A stretch of DNA of 47,901 nt, taken from a virus. Location of the stretch: IMG/VR virus record IMGVR_UViG_3300023184_000203, positions 1-47,901 of that record; one strand, 5' to 3'. The stretch's first letter is position 1. The number at the start of each line of letters is the position of its first letter. Positions 18,189 through 25,094 of this stretch are shown piece by piece. Both the position numbers and the translations under genes were made by a program. The notes beneath the pieces were generated by a model. That model was not told the origin of the DNA. It saw only the letters and a program-made list of their open reading frames with translations, and did not search any database.

Positions 18189-18259
18189 TGCACCTTAGTG
18201 CATACAAGGAGACATAATCTCAACTTGTAATATTATTATAAAGTAATTAAAATCTTAAG

Positions 18260-18421
18260 TCAATGGTTTCTAAAAAATAGTTTTTTCTTAATTCTATAAA
18301 TGGCATTACTAAATTTTTCTTCAATTTTGCGTTCAATTATTCCCTCTTTGCTTTCATATTTGTAGTGATCAGTATGAAAATAAGGGCTTTGCATCATTTT
18401 GGAAAAATGTCTTGGGCTCAT
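18260..18421 (-). CDS. Small basic hypothetical protein, 53 aa
   Basis: MSPRHFSKMMQSPYFHTDHYKY ... IIERKIEEKFSNAIYRIKKKLFFRNH in parts: a basic amphipathic C-terminal helix. The ATG lies 7 nt after TATAAT (18429-18434, overlapping the stop of the next gene upstream), so it may be a separate leaderless transcript. Function unknown. Confidence 0.55.
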   Translation of the reverse strand: MSPRHFSKMMQSPYFHTDHYKYESKEGIIERKIEEKFSNAIYRIKKKLFFRNH

Positions 18422-18429
18422 GTATATAA

Positions 18430-18624
18430 TTATACATCATTATCAGACCTAAAGGCTGGAGCTGGGCCAAGCAAAAATCCATCTTCATGATACTTAACCA
18501 TTTTTTCTACATCTTCTTTCCCCACGCTTCCTTTAGCTATAAGGGTAAGCATATCGTAGATTCTGTGAAGCATGATGTAGTTAACCATTTCTAGGTTATC
18601 TTCTAGATTATTACTTTCTGTCAC
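18430..18624 (-). CDS. Hypothetical protein, 64 aa
   Basis: Helical acidic protein (NNLEDNLEMVNYIMLHRIYDML, KGSVGKEDVEKMVKYHEDG). Similar in layout to small phage proteins encoded next to lysis genes, with nothing diagnostic. Overlaps the upstream gene by 14 nt. Confidence 0.65.
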   Translation of the reverse strand: MTESNNLEDNLEMVNYIMLHRIYDMLTLIAKGSVGKEDVEKMVKYHEDGFLLGPAPAFRSDNDV

Positions 18625-18799
18625 TTGTGTATTTTTCTAATTCTAATGATAAATCTTCAAGGCTTTTGCCTGTTTCAATTGCTCCATCTATATATAGCTT
18701 AAATTCTTTAAGCGCTTTAATTGCCATTGGCAAAACTTGCATGTGCATGCAAGGGATACCCATGCCAACAGCTCTAAGTAAATCTTTATCGTATGGCAT
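18611..18799 (-). CDS. Hypothetical protein, 62 aa
   Basis: LLRAVGMGIPCMHMQVLPMAIKALKEFKLYIDG then an acidic helix. A Met/Cys/His cluster (C-M-H-M) is unusual. Overlaps both neighbours by 14 nt. Function unknown. Confidence 0.6.
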   Translation of the reverse strand: MPYDKDLLRAVGMGIPCMHMQVLPMAIKALKEFKLYIDGAIETGKSLEDLSLELEKYTSDRK

Positions 18800-18998
18800 T
18801 ATCTACTTGCTCCTTTAGCTTATCGTAAAAATGTAATCCTATGTGTTTTTTGTATCCACAAGATAGGCAATATAAAAAAATTCCATCTTCTTCGTCAAGG
18901 TTAGACAAAAGAGAGCCTTGATCCATTGGACAGTATATCCGTGGAACAAGGCCCTCTTCTGACAAGGATATGTATTTAGATACGTATTGTATCTTCAT
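18786..18998 (-). CDS. Small zinc-ribbon-like protein, 70 aa
   Basis: RIYCPMDQGSLL ... FLYCLSCGYKKHIGLHFYD: one Cys, then C-x2-C about 20 residues later, with His residues near; plausible zinc ribbon. Lies 9 nt after the lysozyme-like gene. Function unknown. Confidence 0.65.
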   Translation of the reverse strand: MKIQYVSKYISLSEEGLVPRIYCPMDQGSLLSNLDEEDGIFLYCLSCGYKKHIGLHFYDKLKEQVDNAIR

Positions 18999-19007
18999 AC
19001 TTCCCCC

Positions 19008-19556
19008 TTAATTATTTGGAAATTTTAAATAAAATTCCTTGGCTCTTGGGGTCATTCCCTTCCAAGCCGACCAATCAATACCGCCATTGGTCATGTAGTA
19101 CGTTATCTCTGCGTTAGTTACTGGGTCGAATAACTCTTTGTTACTCTTTAGGTCAAATTTCTCTAGCCTTGTTGGGCCAAGATCTCCGATCATATTGATC
19201 TGGAAAATTCCGTAGGAACTATCTCCAGTTTTCTTATCCCCGTTATATGCAAGCGGTCTTCCATTAGATTCCCGCTTTGCTATTGACCAAGCTTTCTTAA
19301 GGCCTGCTCCTTCGAATCCTACAGTCTTGAGTAGTAAAACTAGATCTTCGTCTGTAAGCATTTCAGATGGTTTGTAAATTTCTTTACTAAAACTATCTAA
19401 AACTTCTTGCTTTAGTTGGGCTTCAGTTTTCACTAAAGGTTGTACATTTACAGTAAGTGCGTTAGCTGGGTTTCCAGAAAATAAAAACAATGTTACCATT
19501 GTAATTATTGTCCAGTCACGAATTAAATCGCTTAACTGTTGTTTTATATTCTCCAT
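19008..19556 (-). CDS. Membrane-anchored lysozyme/transglycosylase (lysis enzyme), 182 aa
   Basis: Peptidoglycan-degrading enzyme of the lysozyme-like superfamily. Residues about 16-34 (IITMVTLFLFSGNPANALT) form a signal peptide or membrane anchor, so it acts outside the membrane on the cell wall. The catalytic domain follows: AWSIAKRESNGRPLAYN with the likely catalytic Glu (E96), then GDSSYGIFQINMIGDLGPTR, the SYGIFQIN block typical of lytic transglycosylase and phage lysozyme folds, and GGIDWSAW near the end. AGGAGG lies only 2 nt before a first ATG (19562) but 8 nt before the second (19556), so the latter is chosen. Opens a leftward cassette with its own promoter. Could serve as endolysin with a SAR-like or Sec-type export. 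Confidence 0.8.
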   Translation of the reverse strand: MENIKQQLSDLIRDWTIITMVTLFLFSGNPANALTVNVQPLVKTEAQLKQEVLDSFSKEIYKPSEMLTDEDLVLLLKTVGFEGAGLKKAWSIAKRESNGRPLAYNGDKKTGDSSYGIFQINMIGDLGPTRLEKFDLKSNKELFDPVTNAEITYYMTNGGIDWSAWKGMTPRAKEFYLKFPNN

Positions 19557-19589
19557 TGGCATTTCCTCCTATAGAGATAACGAACTATA

Positions 19590-19619
19590 AGAATAGCATT
19601 ACTGTCTAATAGATGTCAA
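19590..19619 (-). promoter_or_regulatory. Sigma-70-type promoter of the lysis cassette
   Basis: Minus strand TTGACA (19614-19619), 18-bp spacer, TATTCT (19590-19595). CAGTCAACTA, close to the recurring 10-mer TAGTCAACTA, lies immediately upstream (19622-19631). Confidence 0.6.
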
Positions 19620-19677
19620 GTCAGTCAACTAAAACCTATCTCACATAATGATACGCTTAATAAATATTTTTTGCCAC

Positions 19678-19706
19678 TAGACCTATGATCGAAAGTTTGA
19701 TACACT
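19678..19706 (+). promoter_or_regulatory. Possible promoter of the ribonucleotide reductase gene
   Basis: TAGACC, 17-bp spacer, TACACT. Modest match. The leader after it can form CCGC-AAG-GCGG next to GGAGAAAAGG; no cobalamin riboswitch pattern is visible. Confidence 0.35.
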
Positions 19707-19757
19707 AGGACCTCATCTAAAAATTACACCGCAAGGCGGAGAAAAGGTTATATATAA

Positions 19758-21692
19758 ATGTCACAAACTATTGAAAACCCTTATGAAAACTTTATTGCTT
19801 TATCTAGATATGCAAAATGGGTGGAAGCAGAAGGACGCAGAGAAACTTGGGGAGAGACAGTAGATAGATATTTTAATTTTATGCTTAACCAATTAAGTGT
19901 AAATCATAATTATATTCCAAATGAAAAGCTTGTTGCGGAATTAAAAGAGTTTGTATTTGAAAGAAATGTAATGCCATCTATGAGATCTGTAATGACTTCA
20001 GGTCCCGCACTAGAAAGAGATAACGTTGCGGGATATAACTGTGCTTTTTTACCAGTTGATTCACCTCGCTCATTTGACGAAACTATGTATGTTTTAATGT
20101 GTGGTACAGGAGTAGGATTTTCTGTTGAGTATAAATACATTAACAAGCTGCCTGCTGTACCAGAATCTTTAGAAAAATCAACTACCGTGATTACGGTTGA
20201 AGATTCAAAGCAAGGGTGGGCAAAAGCATATCGAGAGTTACTTGCCCTTCTTTGGTCTGGACAGATTCCAGCAATTGATGTTTCTAAGGTAAGACCCGCA
20301 GGAGCAAGGCTTAAGACAATGGGAGGCAGATCATCAGGGCCGCAACCACTTGTTAATCTTTTTGACTTTACGATTGCAAAATTTAAAAACGCCACAGGAA
20401 GAAATTTAAAACCAATTGAATGTCACGATATTATGTGCAAGATTGGTGAAATTGTTGTTGTAGGAGGAGTTCGTAGATCAGCAATGATTTCGCTTTCTAA
20501 TATAAATGATATTGAAATGGCACAGGCTAAATCAGGCAATTGGTGGGAAGCAAGTCCACAACGTGCTTTGTCTAATAATTCAGTTGCGTATTCACGCAAA
20601 CCAGGAATGGAACAGTTTATTGCAGAATGGAAATCTTTATATGATTCAAAGTCAGGAGAACGAGGCATATACAATGTGGCCGCAGCTCAAGCCCAAGCAG
20701 CAAGATTTGGCAGAAGAGATCCAGATATACACTACGGAACTAACCCTTGTTCAGAAATTATTTTACGTCCTTATCAGTTTTGTAATCTTTCAGAAGTCGT
20801 ATTACGTGAAAACGATACAAAAAAAGATATTGAGCGTAAGGTAGAGCTTGCAACAATACTTGGAACATGGCAATCTACTCTTACTGAATTTAAATATCTT
20901 CGCAAAATCTGGAAAGACAATACAGAAGAAGAACGCCTACTAGGAGTTTCTTTAACTGGACAGTTTGGGCACAAATTTATGTCTGGCAAAGAAGATCTTG
21001 TTTCCTTAGAAGCATTTTTAATGACGCTTAGAGAATTAGCAAGAGCAAAAAATAAAGAGGAGTCTGGGAAAATTGGGATTCCCGAGTCAGCTGCTATTAC
21101 ATGCGTAAAGCCCTCTGGAACAGTGTCTCAATTGGTCGGGGTATCTTCAGGAATGCATCCATGGCATTCACCATATTATGTTCGTACGGTTCGTGGCTCA
21201 AAAGGTGATCCAATATCTACGTTTTTAAAAGAAGTTGGCATTCCAGTACAAGACGATGTAATGAAACCAAATGAAACTTATGTATTTTCTTTTCCAATAA
21301 AGGCACCCGAAGGCGCAATAGTTAGAAATGATTTGACAGCCATTGACCATTTAAATATTTGGTTGGTGTATCAACGTGCATGGTGTGAACATAAGCCCTC
21401 CATTACCGTATCTGTCAAAGAAGATGAATGGATGGACGTTGGTGCGTGGGTATATAAGAATTTTGATGAAGTCTCTGGAATTTCATTTTTACCACATTCA
21501 GAGCACACATACAAGCAGGCCCCCTATCAAGAAATTTCTAAAGAAGAATATGAAGACCTTCTTGCCAAAATGCCTAACGATATTCGCTGGGAAGATTTAT
21601 CGTTTTATGAAACAGAAGATGGAACTTCCCCCTCTTCTACGCTTGCATGCAGCTCCGATGGGAATTGTGAGCTTGTGGATATTTCTGCTTAG
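19758..21692 (+). CDS. nrdJ: Class II (adenosylcobalamin-dependent) ribonucleoside-triphosphate reductase, 644 aa
   Basis: Makes deoxynucleotides from ribonucleoside triphosphates with a B12-derived radical, needing no oxygen or second subunit. It fits the monomeric RTPR type of Lactobacillus leichmannii. Key Cys are all present and correctly spaced: C95 (AGYNCAFLP), thiyl-radical C331 with E333 in NPCSEI, and C342 (FCNLSE) 11 residues later, matching C119, C408, E410 and C419 of that enzyme. GGVRRSAMISL and the ESAAITCVKPSGTVSQL block also fit. The C-terminal C631 and C637 form the swinging redox pair. At 644 aa it is about 95 shorter than the Lactobacillus enzyme, as usual for phage forms. 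No thioredoxin gene is adjacent, so reduction depends on the host. Confidence 0.95.
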   Translation: MSQTIENPYENFIALSRYAKWVEAEGRRETWGETVDRYFNFMLNQLSVNHNYIPNEKLVAELKEFVFERNVMPSMRSVMTSGPALERDNVAGYNCAFLPVDSPRSFDETMYVLMCGTGVGFSVEYKYINKLPAVPESLEKSTTVITVEDSKQGWAKAYRELLALLWSGQIPAIDVSKVRPAGARLKTMGGRSSGPQPLVNLFDFTIAKFKNATGRNLKPIECHDIMCKIGEIVVVGGVRRSAMISLSNINDIEMAQAKSGNWWEASPQRALSNNSVAYSRKPGMEQFIAEWKSLYDSKSGERGIYNVAAAQAQAARFGRRDPDIHYGTNPCSEIILRPYQFCNLSEVVLRENDTKKDIERKVELATILGTWQSTLTEFKYLRKIWKDNTEEERLLGVSLTGQFGHKFMSGKEDLVSLEAFLMTLRELARAKNKEESGKIGIPESAAITCVKPSGTVSQLVGVSSGMHPWHSPYYVRTVRGSKGDPISTFLKEVGIPVQDDVMKPNETYVFSFPIKAPEGAIVRNDLTAIDHLNIWLVYQRAWCEHKPSITVSVKEDEWMDVGAWVYKNFDEVSGISFLPHSEHTYKQAPYQEISKEEYEDLLAKMPNDIRWEDLSFYETEDGTSPSSTLACSSDGNCELVDISA

Positions 21693-21760
21693 TGGTAGAA
21701 TAATACTATTGGGGTAAAACCCAAAATTCTGGGCACCCCGCCCAAAATGGAGATGATACT

Positions 21761-21994
21761 ATGGCTAAATCAGCCGATTTAAACAAAGATGGAAAGGTTA
21801 CAATGACAGAAGAAATTTTAGCAGCGCTAGGTACTTATGCGAGAGCATTTTTATCAGCAGCAATTGCCCTATATATGACAGGAAATACTAGTCCCAGAGA
21901 TCTTCTTATGGGTGGTTGTGCAGCAGTCGCACCAGTAATTCTTAAGGCGTTAAGCCCAACTAATAAAGAATTCGGATTTAAAGCAACAAAGTAA
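21761..21994 (+). CDS. Holin-like small membrane protein, 77 aa
   Basis: N-terminus carries an EF-hand-like loop DLNKDGKVT (6-14), then a membrane helix about residues 19-41 (ILAALGTYARAFLSAAIALYM) and a second hydrophobic stretch 48-65 (DLLMGGCAAVAPVILKAL), ending charged (NKEFGFKATK). Two membrane segments with a short turn and a charged tail fit actinophage holins, which time lysis by opening the membrane to the lysis enzyme. The muralytic gene is nearby at 19 kb on the other strand. Ribosome site GGAGATGATACT. Confidence 0.6.
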   Translation: MAKSADLNKDGKVTMTEEILAALGTYARAFLSAAIALYMTGNTSPRDLLMGGCAAVAPVILKALSPTNKEFGFKATK

Positions 21995-22009
21995 AATAGT
22001 CAATTAGAA

Positions 22010-22048
22010 ATACTCCTGTGCTAAAATTAGTACAGGAGTATTCCTATT
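22010..22048 (+). terminator. Hairpin between the holin-like and tail genes
   Basis: 10-bp stem ATACTCCTGT/ACAGGAGTAT with a 12-nt loop, followed by TCCTATTT. Likely terminator or boundary between the metabolic/lysis and tail modules. Confidence 0.6.
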
Positions 22049-22064
22049 TAGGAGACTATGGCAA

Positions 22065-22415
22065 ATGGCAATACAAAAAAATTGGGAAGTAGATCAAAAC
22101 ACTACTTTTAAGTTTGAGATTCAGTATACACAAGACGATGAAATAACACCCATCGATCTTTTTGGCGCATCCGCAAAAATGCAAGTCAGAGATATAAAAG
22201 GCGGAGCAGCAGTAGCATTTACTTTAACTTCTCCTTCGGGTGGAATTACAATCGATGGATTAACAGGAACATTGCGTATAACAATGACACCAACTCAAAC
22301 CAATAAGCTATTCTATCCAAAGTCTTCGTATGACATTATGATTATCGACTCTAATGGAAACAAAACAAAACTCCTTGAGGGCTTTATGACCCTTAAAAGA
22401 TCGGTTACTATATAA
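22065..22415 (+). CDS. Baseplate/tail beta-sandwich protein, 116 aa
   Basis: Resembles small phage tail-tip proteins with an LtfC/Gp6-like beta-sandwich: start NWEVDQNTTFKFEIQYTQDDEITPIDLFGASAKMQVR in parts, FTLTSPSGGITIDGLTGTLRITMTPTQT, then YDIMIIDSNGNKTKLLEGFMTLKRSVT. Such proteins sit at the base of tail fibres. Two ATGs are available; the one at 22065 is in the conserved frame. The next gene starts on its stop, opening the fibre operon. Confidence 0.7.
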   Translation: MAIQKNWEVDQNTTFKFEIQYTQDDEITPIDLFGASAKMQVRDIKGGAAVAFTLTSPSGGITIDGLTGTLRITMTPTQTNKLFYPKSSYDIMIIDSNGNKTKLLEGFMTLKRSVTI

Positions 22416-22867
22416 TGAATGAAAAAGTAATAGTAAGAGAAACATTAAATAAAGTAATTGTTCAAACCCCAGGCCCACAAGGCGCAAGAGGTCGTACAAT
22501 CCTAAATGGAAATGGCGTACCATCTGCAAACTTAGGATTAGTTGGGGATTTTTATTATGACGTTATTTCAACAAGATTTTACGGACCTAAACCAAATGAT
22601 TTAACTTGGGCTGGTGCACAAAATTACATCTTAAATAATCCTCCTACAGATTATTCATTTAGATACTCATGGGAGCTATCACAAGTTACTGGCCCCGTTG
22701 CAAATACCTACAGCGTTATAGTATTGCACAATTTGGGATTTTATCCCAACGTAACAGTCAAAACAAGCGCAGGAGATATACTAGAAACTGGTATAGATTA
22801 TAACAATATAAATCAAATTACACTGACAATGGCTCAACCATTTTCAGGGACAGCACATCTGTCTTAA
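22415..22867 (+). CDS. Short tail-fibre protein with collagen-like start, 150 aa
   Basis: Residues about 18-30 (TPGPQGARGRT) form a short collagen-like Gly-X-Y stretch, followed by NGNGVPSANLGLVGDFYYDVISTRFYGPK, which is common in phage fibre proteins. The C-terminal domain (VLHNLGFYPNVTVKTSAGDILETG ... QITLTMAQPFSGTAHLS) resembles the C-terminal domain of the next gene. The collagen-like P-G motif is also a possible hydroxylation site. Confidence 0.75.
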   Translation: MNEKVIVRETLNKVIVQTPGPQGARGRTILNGNGVPSANLGLVGDFYYDVISTRFYGPKPNDLTWAGAQNYILNNPPTDYSFRYSWELSQVTGPVANTYSVIVLHNLGFYPNVTVKTSAGDILETGIDYNNINQITLTMAQPFSGTAHLS

Positions 22868-22882
22868 AAGGGAGAAGAAGAA

Positions 22883-24166
22883 ATGGCAAGAAAATATGCG
22901 GTCAGCTTAGACCTTAATAAGAATGAGCTGCTAAATGCAAGAATTCAAAACTTAGGATCAGCACCATCAAGTCCAGTTACTGGTCAAATTTACTACAACA
23001 ATGTTTCAAATGTACTATATTTCTATAATGGAACAGAGTGGACACCAGCATCTGGTTCCACAGAAGTAATTCAAGATGTTATTGGTTCTACCGTATTAGC
23101 TGGAACAGCATTAACGGCAACATATAATGATACCGCTGGCACACATACAATAAGATTAAATGATACCGCTGTAACGGCTGGATCATATGGCTCAGCAACA
23201 CAAATTCCTACATTTACAGTAGATGCTCAAGGTCGATTGACTGCAGCATCAACAGCAAGCGTAGCAACAAATCTTTCAATAGCAGCAGACACTGGAACAG
23301 ACACAGTAGATTTGCTTACAGATACACTAACAGTATCTGGCGGAGAAGGAATTGATGTAGCCGTAACAAATAACACAATTACAGTATCTGCAGAAGATGC
23401 AACATATACAAATAAGGGTGTTGCTTCATTTAGCTCAACAGACTTTACAGTTGCAGCAGGCGCAGTATCTCTTAACAAAGATCCAGTAATTACACTTTCA
23501 GGAGATGTAACTGGTTCTGCAACAATGACCAATTTGGGCAGCGTAACAATATCAACTACTATTGAGCCAAACTCAGTAGCATTAGGAACTGATACAACTG
23601 GAGACTATGTAGCAACAATTGTTGGCACAGCCAATGAAGTTACTGTTTCTCCAAATAGCGGAGAATCAGCAGCCGTAACAATTGGATTGCCAGATGATGT
23701 ATCTATTACTGGTAATTTACAAGTTGGCGGAAACTTAAATGTAGTTGGAACCGTTAATGCTGTAAATACAACACAGATTAATATTCAAGACAATAAAGTA
23801 AAACTTAATAGCTCATTTACTGGAACTCCAACAACAGATGCAGGAATTGTTGTAGAGCGTGGAGATGAAGCAGATGCCGAGCTACTTTGGAACGAAACTA
23901 ATGACGTCTGGCAAATTGGTCAAGTTGGTGGTAATTATCATACTGTTGCAAGAAAATATGCGACAACAATTGGTGACGGAACAGCAACTTCATACACAGT
24001 AACTCATAATTTATCAACTAAGGATGTTACGGTTCAAATATTTGAAACAAATGCAGATTATAATCAAATAGAAGCAGACGTTCAACATACATCAATGTCA
24101 GCAGTTACTATTAAATTTGCATCAGCTCCAACAGCTGGCGAATATAGAGTTGTTATAGTAGGCTAA
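22883..24166 (+). CDS. Tail-fibre protein, 427 aa
   Basis: N-terminal ARKYAVSLDLNKNELLNARIQNL and GQIYYNNVSNVLYFYNGTEW are the attachment-type domain of many actinophage and cyanophage fibres. A long Thr/Ala/Gly-rich beta region follows, with VSITGNLQVGGNLNVVGTVNAVNTTQINIQDNKVKLN as a typical beta-helix repeat stated in parts. The end (TSYTVTHNLSTKDVTVQIFE ... AGEYRVVIVG) is a receptor-side or trimer-closing domain. Ribosome site AAGGGAGAAGAAG. Confidence 0.85.
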   Translation: MARKYAVSLDLNKNELLNARIQNLGSAPSSPVTGQIYYNNVSNVLYFYNGTEWTPASGSTEVIQDVIGSTVLAGTALTATYNDTAGTHTIRLNDTAVTAGSYGSATQIPTFTVDAQGRLTAASTASVATNLSIAADTGTDTVDLLTDTLTVSGGEGIDVAVTNNTITVSAEDATYTNKGVASFSSTDFTVAAGAVSLNKDPVITLSGDVTGSATMTNLGSVTISTTIEPNSVALGTDTTGDYVATIVGTANEVTVSPNSGESAAVTIGLPDDVSITGNLQVGGNLNVVGTVNAVNTTQINIQDNKVKLNSSFTGTPTTDAGIVVERGDEADAELLWNETNDVWQIGQVGGNYHTVARKYATTIGDGTATSYTVTHNLSTKDVTVQIFETNADYNQIEADVQHTSMSAVTIKFASAPTAGEYRVVIVG

Positions 24167-24167
24167 T

Positions 24168-24539
24168 GTGTCAAGAAAATTTAAGTCTTTACTTAATTTA
24201 ACTACACTTGCCGCCGACCCCGCTGGGTCCGCTGGCGATGTGTTTTTTAATACAACAGAAAAAGCCTTAAAGATTCATAATGGAATAGCGTGGGTTGATA
24301 TTGCAAGAAGCAGTGACCCTACTCCGTTTTACATGCACACACACGCATACAATGGAAGTGTTCATACAATTGACACACAAGAAACTATTACTTTTAACGA
24401 AATCAATAACGAAAATGCTTCACCAGTAGAAACAATACCTGTTATAATTGGTTTAGATGGTGGAAGCCCAGCAGCAACAAATAATAGCGCAGACTTCCAA
24501 AACTTAACGCTATTAGACGGAGGAACAATTGTCAACTAG
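24168..24539 (+). CDS. Tail-fibre-associated protein, 123 aa, GTG start
   Basis: FKSLLNLTTLAADPAGSAGDVFFNTTEKALKIHNGIAW repeats the N-terminal attachment-type motif (GDVFFNTTEKALKIHNGIAWV) of the neighbouring fibres, and the rest is a small beta domain with MHTHAYNGSVHTIDT. The GTG start follows the previous stop after 1 nt. Probably a fibre adaptor or short fibre. Confidence 0.7.
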   Translation: MSRKFKSLLNLTTLAADPAGSAGDVFFNTTEKALKIHNGIAWVDIARSSDPTPFYMHTHAYNGSVHTIDTQETITFNEINNENASPVETIPVIIGLDGGSPAATNNSADFQNLTLLDGGTIVN

Positions 24540-25080
24540 TTTCCCAACAAGTATAGATAATTTAACAAACCCAGGAAGCACGGACAGCCTAGAAGGACAT
24601 GCAACCCTGCATGGAAATGTTAACGATGCAATTGAAGCATTAGAAGCTAAAGTTGGTGTTAACGGATCAGCCAATGTAAACTCTTTAGATTATAAAGTAG
24701 ATCAACTAGAGTCTCAGATGTCTAATATTGGGGATACAACAGAATCAACCCTGATTCTCCTTGGATTAGAAGGAACCAATGATTTAACGGTAGCGGGAAT
24801 AGAAAATAAAACAGCGATTGACACATTTTCTGCAAACACTTATAGAACAGTAAAATATACATTACAAATCACTAGGGGTTCGTCTCATCATTCTTCGGAA
24901 TACATGGTTTTAAACGACGGCACAGACATCAACATATCAGAATCAAACATTATATCAAACACAAGTAGTAACTTAGCAAATGTTACTTTTGAATCAAATG
25001 CAGGTATAATTAGCTTATGCGTAACCCCTGTTACATCTTCCGTTACGGCAAGATATATCAGAACCGCAATAAAAGCTTAA
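24529..25080 (+). CDS. Short tail-fibre protein, 183 aa, TTG start
   Basis: Starts SFPTSIDNLTNPGSTDSLEGHATLHGNVNDAIEALEAKVG, a common phage fibre N-terminus with a coiled coil after it. The C-terminal about 100 residues (TYRTVKYTLQITRGSSHHSSEYMVLND ... GIISLCVTPV) align by eye with the end of the next fibre (DYRSAKLVVKAKNGVHTQVSDLVVTLD ... DVRIRVTPA), so the two share a paralogous beta-sandwich end domain. TTG start overlaps the upstream stop. Confidence 0.75.
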   Translation: MSTSFPTSIDNLTNPGSTDSLEGHATLHGNVNDAIEALEAKVGVNGSANVNSLDYKVDQLESQMSNIGDTTESTLILLGLEGTNDLTVAGIENKTAIDTFSANTYRTVKYTLQITRGSSHHSSEYMVLNDGTDINISESNIISNTSSNLANVTFESNAGIISLCVTPVTSSVTARYIRTAIKA

Positions 25081-25094
25081 CTAGGAGTCAATAA

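Noticed and set aside
19910-20989. Leftward reading frames opposite the ribonucleotide reductase gene
   Set aside because: Shadows of a well-recognised, highly conserved gene on the plus strand.
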